NCBI GenBank assembly: GCA_019417325.1
Contig: DXVO01000007.1
Location: forward strand, 1-64,000
Length of the DNA: 64,000 nucleotides
Direction of reading: 5' to 3'
DNA from: Parabacteroides sp.
Lineage (GTDB): Bacteria > Bacteroidota > Bacteroidia > Bacteroidales > Tannerellaceae
Positions 23,262-31,728 of this stretch are shown here, piece by piece (positions within the stretch are counted from its first letter, which is position 1; each line of letters opens with the position of its first letter). The notes under the pieces were generated by a model that was not told where the DNA came from, made no database searches, and saw only the letters and a list, made by a program, of their open reading frames with translations. Made by a program: the position numbers and the translations under genes.

Positions 23262-24272
23262 TTATCCGATATTTTTTACTTTTACCAGATATTCTGCAAT
23301 CTGAACGGCATTCAGGGCTGCACCTTTCTTGATTTGGTCGCTTACAGTCCAGAAAGTCAAACCATTCGGATTCGTAATATCTTTGCGGATACGTCCTACG
23401 TAAACAGGATCTTTTCCTGCAATGAACAGAGGCATCGGATAGTCTTTCTTTGCCGGTTCATCCTGTAGGATAACACCTTCGGCTTCAGCAAATGCTTTAC
23501 GTGCTTCTTCCACACTGATTGGATGTTCTGTTTCTACCCAAGTGGCCTCACTGTGGGCACGCATTACCGGAACACGAACACAAGTGGCACTCACTTCAAT
23601 ATCGGAGTGCATGATTTTACGTGTTTCGTTGTACATTTTCATTTCTTCCTTCGTATAACCGTTGTCAGTAAATACATCTACGTGAGGAATAACGTTATAT
23701 GCAAGCTGGTAAGCAAACTTTTCTACTGTAGGTTCTTCGCCTTTCAGCAATTGTTCATATTGTTTTATCAATTCAGCCATAGCTGTTGCACCTGCACCGC
23801 TGGCTGCCTGATAAGTAGATACGTGTACGCGCTTGATGTGCGACAGTTTTTCGATTGCCTTCAATGCAACTACCATCTGGATAGTTGTACAGTTCGGATT
23901 GGCAATGATACCGCGCGGACGATTCAGTGCATCTTCCGGATTTACTTCGGGAACTACCAGAGGCACATCGTTTTCCATACGGAATGCGCTGGAATTATCA
24001 ATCATTACAGTACCATGTTTAGTGATGGTTTCTGCAAATTCGACTGATGTACTACCGCCGGCGGAAACAAAAGCAACATCGATTCCCTTAAAGTCGTCGT
24101 TGTGCTTAAGTTCCTTAACGGTATACTGTTTACCACGGAAGGTATAAACACGTCCGGCACTGCGTGATGAGCCAAAAAGCACCAGCTCATCCATCGGGAA
24201 GTTTCTCTCGTCGAGCACACGCAGGAATTCCTGTCCTACAGCTCCACTGACTCCAACAATTGCTACTTTCAT
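23262..24272 (-). CDS. asd: aspartate-semialdehyde dehydrogenase
   Basis: It reduces aspartyl phosphate to aspartate semialdehyde, feeding lysine/diaminopimelate, threonine and methionine synthesis. The 336-residue protein has the NADP motif VAIVGVSGAVGQEFL at the N-terminus. The nucleophile Cys128 is in ANPNCTTIQM, SAFRMENDVPLVVPEVN is present, and the substrate region includes RVPVMRAHSEA. I start at the second Met (MKVAIVGVSG), as in relatives. An ATG nine bases upstream is also possible. A TATCTTTG box at 24372-24365 suggests a leader of about 85 nt. Confidence 0.94.
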   Translation of the reverse strand: MKVAIVGVSGAVGQEFLRVLDERNFPMDELVLFGSSRSAGRVYTFRGKQYTVKELKHNDDFKGIDVAFVSAGGSTSVEFAETITKHGTVMIDNSSAFRMENDVPLVVPEVNPEDALNRPRGIIANPNCTTIQMVVALKAIEKLSHIKRVHVSTYQAASGAGATAMAELIKQYEQLLKGEEPTVEKFAYQLAYNVIPHVDVFTDNGYTKEEMKMYNETRKIMHSDIEVSATCVRVPVMRAHSEATWVETEHPISVEEARKAFAEAEGVILQDEPAKKDYPMPLFIAGKDPVYVGRIRKDITNPNGLTFWTVSDQIKKGAALNAVQIAEYLVKVKNIG

Positions 24273-24364
24273 TTTGAGCACTAATTAATTTGTTTATTGA
24301 AAAAATGTAATAATTTTACCAGGCATTAAAGCAAGCTTTATTTATGCCTCAACGCTGTGGCGTG

Positions 24365-24372
24365 CAAAGATA
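24365..24372 (-). promoter_or_regulatory. -7 box of asd
   Basis: The minus strand reads TATCTTTG at 24372-24365, an exact -7 match, about 93 nt before the asd start. It overlaps the 5' region of the divergent lamin-tail gene, so the two genes share a control region. Confidence 0.5.
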
Positions 24373-24400
24373 TACAATTTATAAACAAAACCGTAAAACT

Positions 24401-26764
24401 ATGAAACAAATCATTCTATTTTTCTTTGTATTCCTGCCTTTTTGTCTATATTCACAGGTAATTGAAACATTTGATGGACCGGATATTCCTGAAATCTGGA
24501 TAGGAAAAGACCGGGATAAATTTGCAATCAATCCGGATGGGCGTCTTCAGTTAAATATACAGCCTGCAGCATCCGGCGATGCTTCTATCGGTTTGAATCT
24601 GCTGTATGCTTCTGATATGCAGTGGGAGTTTGATGTGCAGATGGGAAATGTTCCCAGCGATAAAAATGCCTTATACGTGTATCTTTATCAGGAAAAAGAA
24701 AAATTCTATTATGTGAGAATCGGATATTCCGGGGGGAATAAGTTAGGATTATGCCGTAACGGAAACAGGGATATGTTTGAACGGCTACCCAATAATTATA
24801 AAAAGGATTCGTGGGTCCATATCAAGGTAACCCTGAAAGAAAATAAGTATTGGACGATGTATAGCCGTCAGCATGCGGATTCTTATTATGTGGAGGAAGG
24901 ACATTGCACTTATCCCGTATCCCCGGTAGAGAAAGGACAATTCCTTTTCAAATTTGTTTATACAAGGGAACGCAGCCGTTTGTTTAGTATCGATAATGTA
25001 AAAATACAATATGAGATAACGCCAACCGATACAACCCTTCCTGAAACATCTGAGCCGTCTCCGGAAACGCTTCCCCAATTGACGGAAATCAAGGTGTTGT
25101 CTGTATCCGCACTTCAGTTTGTTTTTGATAAACCGGTAAATATAACGGACGCTGTGTTCTCTGTTTCCGGCATAGGGGAAGTAACCGGGAAAACCTACTC
25201 GGATGAGACGCAAACAAAAGTGGATGTCTTTTTTAATGAGGAATTGCAGATAGGTTCTGCTTATACGGTTTCATATGCTGGTATTTCGGATTTGTCTGGT
25301 AATAAACTATCCTCTTTTTCCCAGGAATTGGTTTTGGAAGAGCATGGGGGAGAAGATGATAAAGAAGAAGGTCCGGATGATTCGGGGAATAGCTCGTCCG
25401 GCGTTCTATTGATAAATGAAATTATGGCAGACCCAAAAGGTTTGGAGGAGTTACCCGAAACGGAATATGTAGAATTGTATAATACGGAAAATAAAGAGGT
25501 CTTCCTTACCGGATGGCAATTCTCTTATGGAGGAAAAGCTAAACCGGTTGGCAATATTCGTGTTCCTGCACAGGGGTATGCTGTTCTTTATCGTTCAGGA
25601 AGAGATATCGAAGTGGACGTAACCGGGGTTGCTGTTCCTTTGGATAATTTTCCGTCCGCTTTGGCAAATACAGGAAAAGAATTACAGTTAATAGATGCCG
25701 GTGGGAAAGTGGTGGATAAAGTCACTTATGCAAAAGCTACTCCAGCCTGCTCATGGGAACGTTCCGGAAATAAATGGGAACTGTCAAAAGACCCAAGGGG
25801 AGGTACGCCGGGATCAAAAAATAGTATTTCGGGAACAGTGCCGGATGAACCATCAAAACCGGATATCCCTGATGAACCAGATGATCCGGATGAACCCGAT
25901 ACTTCTCCTGTGGAACCGGTAGCCGGGACAGTTTTGCCTGGCGAGCTTATATTTAATGAACTTCTTCCGGAACCTTTTACCGGAGGAAGCGAGTATATAG
26001 AGTTGTATAACCGTTCGGAGCATACTTTGCCGGCATCAATACTTTCTGTTGCAGTAAGAAAGGGGGATGGGATACTTGGAACCCGTTATCCTCTTTCATC
26101 CGTTTCTGTTCCTGTTGTAGCAGGAGGATATGTGTTATTGACAAAAAGTATGGAAGGAGTAACTTCTTTTTACGGAACGCCTTCTCCGGAAAACTTGTTT
26201 GAAATAGCAAAGTTGCCGGTTCTTGCCAATACATCTTCTACAGTCGTATTGATACGAACAGAGGATAATGTGGTAATAGATGAGATTTCTTATTCTTCCA
26301 AATGGCATGCATCTTCCATAAAAGATAAAAAAGGAGTGGCTTTGGAACGTATTGACCCGGAAAAGGAAACACAGGACCCGGCAAACTGGACTTCCGCATT
26401 GGAAGCTGATGGATATGGAACCCCTGGTTTCCAAAACTCCCAATATGCTGAATCGATGATGGAGAATGGGGAACCCACAGGTATGGAAGCACCTGCATAT
26501 AAAGAAGAAGAGGACAGTTACCGGGTTTCGTTCCTGTTGGATAAGTCCGGTTATAATTGCCGTGCACAAGTGTTCGACTACTCAGGAAGGTTGGCTGCGG
26601 AAATAGCCAATCATGAGGCATTGGGGATTTCCGGTGAGTTATTGTGGGACGGATGCGGGATAGAAGGTAATCGTCTGCTTCCTGGTGTTTATATTTTTTA
26701 TGCTACGGTTTATCATCCCGAAGGAGAAAAGTTTACGGTTAAAAAAGCCTTTCTTGTTCATTAA
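24401..26764 (+). CDS. secreted protein with two lamin-tail domains
   Basis: A 787-residue exported protein (signal peptide MKQIILFFFVFLPFCLYSQ). In order: a beta-sandwich-like N-terminal domain (about 20-200), a Big-type Ig-like domain (about 225-310), then lamin-tail domain 1 (about 335-470: LLINEIMADPKG, TEYVELYN, NTGKELQLID). A Pro/Asp-rich linker (PDEPDDPDEPD) leads to lamin-tail domain 2 (about 510-655: LIFNELLPEP, SEYIELYN) and a FlgD-like C-terminal domain (FDYSGRLAAEI, LLPGVYIFYATV). Lamin-tail domains in bacteria occur in surface-attached or nuclease-associated proteins; the role here is unknown. Start chosen at the Met with the signal peptide. Confidence 0.75.
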   Translation: MKQIILFFFVFLPFCLYSQVIETFDGPDIPEIWIGKDRDKFAINPDGRLQLNIQPAASGDASIGLNLLYASDMQWEFDVQMGNVPSDKNALYVYLYQEKEKFYYVRIGYSGGNKLGLCRNGNRDMFERLPNNYKKDSWVHIKVTLKENKYWTMYSRQHADSYYVEEGHCTYPVSPVEKGQFLFKFVYTRERSRLFSIDNVKIQYEITPTDTTLPETSEPSPETLPQLTEIKVLSVSALQFVFDKPVNITDAVFSVSGIGEVTGKTYSDETQTKVDVFFNEELQIGSAYTVSYAGISDLSGNKLSSFSQELVLEEHGGEDDKEEGPDDSGNSSSGVLLINEIMADPKGLEELPETEYVELYNTENKEVFLTGWQFSYGGKAKPVGNIRVPAQGYAVLYRSGRDIEVDVTGVAVPLDNFPSALANTGKELQLIDAGGKVVDKVTYAKATPACSWERSGNKWELSKDPRGGTPGSKNSISGTVPDEPSKPDIPDEPDDPDEPDTSPVEPVAGTVLPGELIFNELLPEPFTGGSEYIELYNRSEHTLPASILSVAVRKGDGILGTRYPLSSVSVPVVAGGYVLLTKSMEGVTSFYGTPSPENLFEIAKLPVLANTSSTVVLIRTEDNVVIDEISYSSKWHASSIKDKKGVALERIDPEKETQDPANWTSALEADGYGTPGFQNSQYAESMMENGEPTGMEAPAYKEEEDSYRVSFLLDKSGYNCRAQVFDYSGRLAAEIANHEALGISGELLWDGCGIEGNRLLPGVYIFYATVYHPEGEKFTVKKAFLVH

Positions 26765-26799
26765 ATGTAGGGAAACCTATTTCGCATTTAAACTTTCAC

Positions 26800-26807
26800 T
26801 AATTTTG
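26800..26807 (+). promoter_or_regulatory. -7 box of the YitT-family gene
   Basis: TAATTTTG lies 24 nt before the ATG at 26832. It supports that start over the upstream in-frame ATG at 26685, which lies inside the preceding gene. Confidence 0.5.
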
Positions 26808-26831
26808 CAGGCTCATAAAACTAAAATTAGA

Positions 26832-27728
26832 ATGAAACCTACATTATCAACAGCTTCTACCCTGGTGATGCATAGAGAGATAAAAGATTATCTGATGATT
26901 GCTTTGGGGATGGTCCTTTATGGTATCGGATGGACCGTTTTTTTGTTGCCTAATGACATTACAACCGGTGGCGTACCGGGTATTGCCTCTATTGTTTATT
27001 TTGCAACGGGCTTGCCGGTGCAGTATGTGTATTTTGGTATTAATGCATTTCTATTGTTGCTTTCTTTGAAAGTATTGGGCTGGAAGTTCAGTGTGAAAAC
27101 GATTTATGCTGTATTTGTCCTGACCTTTTTCCTTTCAGTGATACAGAAAGTAACGGCAGGTTTATCCCTTTTGCAAGACCAGCCGTTTATGGCTTGTGTG
27201 CTCGGAGCTTCTTTCTGTGGTAGTGGTATCGGGATTGCATTCTCGGCGAATGGCAGTACCGGTGGAACCGATATTATCGCGGCTATTATCAATAAATATC
27301 GTGATATAACGCTGGGACGTGTTATTATGATTTGTGATATGATTATTATTACCTCCAGCTACTTTGTATTGAAGGACTGGGAAAAGGTTGTGTATGGTTT
27401 TGTTACGCTTTATGTTAGTAGTTTTGTGTTGGACCAGATTGTAAACAGTGCCCGTCAGTCTGTCCAGTTCTTTATCATATCGAAGAAATATCAGGAAATA
27501 GGACGTGAGATAAACGCTTTACATCGTGGGGTTACGGTTATTGATGCAACCGGATTATATACCGGTCAGGAACAGAAAATTATGTTTGTCCTGGCAAAAA
27601 AACGCCAGTCGACTACTATTTTCCGTATTATTAATGATATCGACCCGAGTGCATTTGTTTCACAGAGCGCAGTTATTGGGGTTTATGGAGAAGGATTCGA
27701 CCATTTTAAGATGAAGAAAAAGAGTTGA
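26832..27728 (+). CDS. YitT-family membrane protein (DUF2179 C-terminus)
   Basis: A 298-residue inner-membrane protein. Five to six hydrophobic helices occupy residues 20-200, with the family phrases NDITTGGVPGIASI and FSANGSTGGTDIIAAIINKY. A soluble C-terminal DUF2179 domain follows (about 220-295: VTVIDATGLYTGQEQKIMFV, then INDIDPSAFVSQS). YitT proteins are widespread and their transported substrate is not established. The start at 26832 follows a -7 box; a longer frame overlapping the previous gene is rejected. Confidence 0.88.
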   Translation: MKPTLSTASTLVMHREIKDYLMIALGMVLYGIGWTVFLLPNDITTGGVPGIASIVYFATGLPVQYVYFGINAFLLLLSLKVLGWKFSVKTIYAVFVLTFFLSVIQKVTAGLSLLQDQPFMACVLGASFCGSGIGIAFSANGSTGGTDIIAAIINKYRDITLGRVIMICDMIIITSSYFVLKDWEKVVYGFVTLYVSSFVLDQIVNSARQSVQFFIISKKYQEIGREINALHRGVTVIDATGLYTGQEQKIMFVLAKKRQSTTIFRIINDIDPSAFVSQSAVIGVYGEGFDHFKMKKKS

Positions 27729-27730
27729 AT

Positions 27731-27756
27731 CTACTTTTGGCTTGACCCAAAAGTAG
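27731..27756. repeat. CTACTTTTGG hairpin
   Basis: CTACTTTTGG at 27731-27740 pairs perfectly with CCAAAAGTAG at 27747-27756 around a 6-nt loop, 2 nt after the YitT-family stop. I recall similar hairpins as common intergenic repeats in Bacteroidales. Confidence 0.7.
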
Positions 27757-27813
27757 ACAAATGGTCAAGGCTGCCCGCTGAAACCTTTATAGGAAGCTAT
27801 GCTTTAGGGATTG

Positions 27814-27853
27814 CCGATGCCGCCAGTTAAAGAAAAGGCGGCATCGGTGATTT
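27814..27853 (+). terminator. terminator of the YitT-family gene
   Basis: An 11-bp perfect stem (CCGATGCCGCC at 27814-27824 and GGCGGCATCGG at 27837-27847) is followed by TGATTTTTG on the plus strand. Confidence 0.85.
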
Positions 27854-27933
27854 TTGTATAATACGGGATGTGAAGGCTCAGATTATGTTTCATATCGAAT
27901 CGCAGTCTGAATTGCAAAGATGGCTTCAAATCT

Positions 27934-29793
27934 TCATAACTGTATTGATTGCAATACATTACCTTTTGTATCAAGAACTTTAAGAGTCATAGACTTTCCT
28001 TTTTTTGATAAAATCATGACTGTCGCATTCTCCGGCCGGTTTCCTCCTCCAATGACTACAGGAAAATTATTCTCTTTTGAACCTTTGGGCCAATAAGCGA
28101 AACGATGTGTGTGCGCATTAATACTTATATCAAATGGAGCTTCTGCTAATAGGTCTCCCCATAATTCCAAGCAAGGAAGATAACTCTTTTCCGACATGCC
28201 ATAAAGAGGAATATGATGTAATAAAACTCTTTTAGCTGCTTTCTTGTACTTCTTGTTTGCTAATTCCTCTTGAAGAAACTTCGCTTGTTCCTTCCGGAAA
28301 CCATCGAAATCATTCAGATTATAATATACCCACGTCGAATCAGGTTTATCTTCGCCACAGTCAAGAACAACAAAGCGGGTATCACCCCAATTAAATGCCC
28401 CATAAGTTTTATTTCCTACATAATCAAAAATATTCCTCAACTGAATTGAATAGGTGTTACGTATTTCGTGATTTCCCCGGAAATAGAAAACAGGTACGGT
28501 TTCTGCTTTTACTTTTTCATTCAAATAAGATAGGAAATATACGGCTTCCGTTTCGTTTCTAGGATCGTCAATGCAGTCACCGTTAAACAAAACAAAGTCA
28601 TAATCAGTCCCTTGAATTTGTTCTGTTAATAGATCCATGACCTCATTCTTTTTGTGCAAATCATTGAATATAAGAGCTGTGAAATCTGATGTATTAACGT
28701 CAGGTACCGTGAAAGAATAAATATCGGAATAAGCAGTTTCTCCAAATTCCTTTTTATATGCCTCATATAAAGTAATCTCCCTGGAACAAACTCTATAATA
28801 ATAGGTTATTCCCGGCTTTAAATTATTCAAGCGAATCTTATGATGTTTATTGTTGCAAATGATCTGACCATCGACAATAGTTTCTTCACGTTCTTCCAAA
28901 TTACGATCCAAACCATATTCGACCCAACTATTAACTGGCACATTGGTAAACCAGGAAATCGTAATTCCTCCGTCTAACGGATTTTGCAAATAGGGCTTCG
29001 TGCGAAAAATATCAGCTACATCTGCCTTTAATCTTACATCTACGAACAGTGGTAAATGATCCGAAGCGATAGGCTCATCATAAAGTACTTGACGATGTAA
29101 CACAGAATATTGATTACCATTATTAAATCCGTAAATAAAATCAATACAACGATTCGGATTTTGTCCGGGAATCGTATTGTCTTTATAATTATTCAAAGGT
29201 ATAAATTTCTTTTGCAAAGCATTTTGAGTAGGAGATCCTTGGACAGAATTCATATCTCCTGCCAAAAACAAAGGTTTATGTATATTTTTTAATGCATCAA
29301 ATATAATGGGGACAGATAATACTTGATCTTCTTTTGTTAAAGAAAAATGAGAGCAACACATGACATATTTATCAAATTCTGCGATCAGTAATAAGCGACT
29401 TTCTTCTCTGCCGGGAAGAGGCAACATCCAATGACGTATAGGTTTTTCCTTTGAAAGTATACCGATGCCATACTTTCCCCCCTGATAGTCTATAGAAGGG
29501 CCATAGGTATAGAACATATGTGTACGATCTGACAGTTCCTTCAAAGCGAAGACTCCATTATTACGTATCGATGCACTGTCCAACTCCTGTACTGCTATCA
29601 CATCCGGATTCACCCGATTCATTATGTCTGCTATGCGCTGATAGTCAATCACCTCGTCCATACCCCGGCAATTCCTTACATTATAAGACATAACACGGAG
29701 TGTGTTCTCTTCCTTAGGTTCAATTGTTTTTTGCGCATTTACTGTAAATAAACAGCCAAACAAATAAGCTAACAATAATATATTTTTTTTCAT
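27934..29793 (-). CDS. fused EEP-fold phosphodiesterase and metallophosphoesterase, exported
   Basis: A 619-residue exported enzyme (signal peptide MKKNILLLAYLFGCLFTVNAQ) with two phosphoesterase domains. Residues 28-255 form an endonuclease/exonuclease/phosphatase domain with its catalytic set intact: Asn38 (MSYNVRN), Glu70 (VQELD), Asp180/Asn182 (AGDMNS) and Asp245-His246 (SDHLP). Residues 262-365 look like a fibronectin-III or purple-acid-phosphatase N-domain (WFTNVPVNSWVEYG). Residues 370-600 form a calcineurin-like domain with Asp378/His380 (NDLH), Asp406/Asp409 (GDCID), Asn441-His442 (GNHE), His526 and His561/563 (AHTH). It ends the SusCD operon, so it probably releases phosphate from the imported compound. 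The substrate is unknown: nucleotides, phospholipid head groups and inositol phosphates are all possible. Confidence 0.82.
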   Translation of the reverse strand: MKKNILLLAYLFGCLFTVNAQKTIEPKEENTLRVMSYNVRNCRGMDEVIDYQRIADIMNRVNPDVIAVQELDSASIRNNGVFALKELSDRTHMFYTYGPSIDYQGGKYGIGILSKEKPIRHWMLPLPGREESRLLLIAEFDKYVMCCSHFSLTKEDQVLSVPIIFDALKNIHKPLFLAGDMNSVQGSPTQNALQKKFIPLNNYKDNTIPGQNPNRCIDFIYGFNNGNQYSVLHRQVLYDEPIASDHLPLFVDVRLKADVADIFRTKPYLQNPLDGGITISWFTNVPVNSWVEYGLDRNLEEREETIVDGQIICNNKHHKIRLNNLKPGITYYYRVCSREITLYEAYKKEFGETAYSDIYSFTVPDVNTSDFTALIFNDLHKKNEVMDLLTEQIQGTDYDFVLFNGDCIDDPRNETEAVYFLSYLNEKVKAETVPVFYFRGNHEIRNTYSIQLRNIFDYVGNKTYGAFNWGDTRFVVLDCGEDKPDSTWVYYNLNDFDGFRKEQAKFLQEELANKKYKKAAKRVLLHHIPLYGMSEKSYLPCLELWGDLLAEAPFDISINAHTHRFAYWPKGSKENNFPVVIGGGNRPENATVMILSKKGKSMTLKVLDTKGNVLQSIQL

Positions 29794-29807
29794 ATCTATC
29801 ATTTTTT

Positions 29808-29947
29808 GGAGGCTGTGTCAAAAAAGCTATTACTGAACACAGATGACGCAGAACACGCAGATTCTTTATAAAAAACTATTGTCTGCGTAAATCTGCGCTC
29901 TGTCTGCGTAGTCTGCGTTCCATAATATAGACTTTTGGCACATCCCC
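29808..29947. repeat. 140-nt imperfect palindromic element
   Basis: The gap between the phosphoesterase gene and susD holds GGAGGCTGTGTCAAAAAAGC (29808-29827). Its near inverse, ending GGCACATCCCC, lies at 29929-29947. Nested inside are arms at 29834-29862 and 29889-29919 rich in GACGCAGA/TCTGCGT motifs. The whole can fold into one long stem. It resembles a small non-autonomous mobile element and shares the GCGT-rich motif with the long repeats at 19368 and 54567. Confidence 0.6.
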
Positions 29948-29961
29948 CTGTATTTATTTAA

Positions 29962-31704
29962 TTATAGACCATCATTCCAACCTGTATTCTGTGTTAGATT
30001 GGGATTCAACAAACGTTCCTGGATAGGTATCGGATATAGATAATCTTTTTTCTCATCCCAAACTTTTTTAATATGAGGATTTATGATGATACATCCGGAA
30101 TTACCATTTTCTAATGTAATATCACTATTAAGTTTTAAATATTGGATATTTTTCCCTTCTAAAACCGGTTTCTCATTTTCATAAATGCAAACATCAATAT
30201 TTCCGTCTCCATCCAGATCAAAAGAGCCTAAACTTGGGAAATACATTCCCTTAAATTGTTCCATGAAAGTAGATCCTTCTTTCCAACGCATCATGTCATC
30301 CCAGCGATAGCTTTCCATTACCAGTTCTATCCTTCGTTCCCTACGAATCTCAAGAATCACACCCTTGTTACTTCCACTTACATGAGGATATTGCTTTTCC
30401 AAATAAGGATCCGGATTTGCATTAGCTTCAGCCATATTAATATTAGGCATATTTACCCGGTCCCTAAGTAGCTTGATTGATTTCTCTAAATCGGTTTGAG
30501 TCAATGAACCTAATTCGGCTTTAGCCTCTGCATAAATTAATAAGGCTTCCGCAAAACGGAATAAAGGCATGTCATTAATATCCTTTTGGTTCGTATCCCA
30601 TTTACGTTCTGTGACAAACTTAATTAACTGATATCCTGTTACCGTAGAACCGAATTCTTGCACTAAAGTCTCAGTCTCACCAATCCTGGTATATCCGGGA
30701 GCGCGAACTGTTTGGCTCAAACGAGGGTCCCGGTTTTTCATCTCTTCTGTAAAAAACATAGTATTGTAGCCCGGTTGATCTGTAAAGCGTTTTCCGTCAC
30801 GCATCAAATAACTGTTTACAAGTCGTTTCTCCAAGCCCGGACGTCCATAAGAGGCTGTCATTGTGTAATAATTCAAATTATGATATACCTGAAACTCATC
30901 ACTGTATCCTCGCGCAAGAATAACCTCATCGGCAATCGCTTCATGAGAAGCGAAAAAATTTAAATAATCACTTTCCGGCTTTCCTGTATTGTAAATCTTG
31001 TATCCACTCTTCGTTATTAATTCATCCGCAGCAGCTACAGCTTCATTCAAGAAATGCTCATAGTCTGGCAAATTAAACTCGGTATGATATTTGCGAAAGG
31101 TCCCTTCATGCAAACAGATACAGGCTTTTAATGCTAATGCAGTCCAGTGAGTAATCTCATTCACTTTTTTCTCGGCGGGTAAATGCTCTATTGCATTATT
31201 AATATCCTCCAAAATGTTGTCCATAACTTCGGTTCGAGGGGTACGAGGTAACATCAAATTTTCTTCATCCTTATCGTTAATTGCATGGGTATACCAAGGT
31301 ACATCGCCAAAGCGTTTTACTTTATCAAAATAAAAATAAGCTCTAAAAAAACGAGCTAACGCATCATAACGAAGTCTCGCAGCCTCATCTTTACATTTTG
31401 AGGAATTATCAAGATAGAAATTGATATTACGTAAATTTCCCCATTCCCAGCCTCCGCCACTGGTCGGAACAATTCGAGTTCCTCTCAGTTCATCTGCCAG
31501 ATCCATCTTGATGATGTTATCTATTGCTTCGTTATAAACGCCTTCGGCATTAGGTAATGCATCATAAAACGAGTTTGTATAGAGCCGCAAATCATTTTCT
31601 GTATTAAAGAAAGTATTTGGAGATATAGCATCTAACGGATACTTTTCCATATCACATGCTGATAGGCTAAGTCCTATAGTCATTATATAGAGTAACTTCT
31701 TCAT
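29962..31704 (-). CDS. SusD/RagB-family nutrient-binding lipoprotein
   Basis: A 580-residue outer-membrane lipoprotein with lipobox Cys17 (LSLSACDMEKYPLD). SusD features are the N-terminal SusD-like helices (residues 20-230, with LYTNSFYDALP and DALARFFRAYFYFDKVKRFGDVP) and the RagB/SusD C-terminal domain (RFAEALLIYAEAKAELG, EIRRERRIELVMESYRWDDMMRW). It caps the SusC channel and presents substrate. It lies 24 nt after susC and upstream of the phosphoesterase gene, from which a palindromic repeat separates it. Confidence 0.93.
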   Translation of the reverse strand: MKKLLYIMTIGLSLSACDMEKYPLDAISPNTFFNTENDLRLYTNSFYDALPNAEGVYNEAIDNIIKMDLADELRGTRIVPTSGGGWEWGNLRNINFYLDNSSKCKDEAARLRYDALARFFRAYFYFDKVKRFGDVPWYTHAINDKDEENLMLPRTPRTEVMDNILEDINNAIEHLPAEKKVNEITHWTALALKACICLHEGTFRKYHTEFNLPDYEHFLNEAVAAADELITKSGYKIYNTGKPESDYLNFFASHEAIADEVILARGYSDEFQVYHNLNYYTMTASYGRPGLEKRLVNSYLMRDGKRFTDQPGYNTMFFTEEMKNRDPRLSQTVRAPGYTRIGETETLVQEFGSTVTGYQLIKFVTERKWDTNQKDINDMPLFRFAEALLIYAEAKAELGSLTQTDLEKSIKLLRDRVNMPNINMAEANANPDPYLEKQYPHVSGSNKGVILEIRRERRIELVMESYRWDDMMRWKEGSTFMEQFKGMYFPSLGSFDLDGDGNIDVCIYENEKPVLEGKNIQYLKLNSDITLENGNSGCIIINPHIKKVWDEKKDYLYPIPIQERLLNPNLTQNTGWNDGL

Positions 31705-31728
31705 AAGAATAAACTTTTAATAGGTGGT

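Noticed and set aside
23523..24047. 174-codon frame opposite asd
   Set aside because: Cys/Phe-rich antisense shadow of asd, typical of reverse-strand frames in this base composition.
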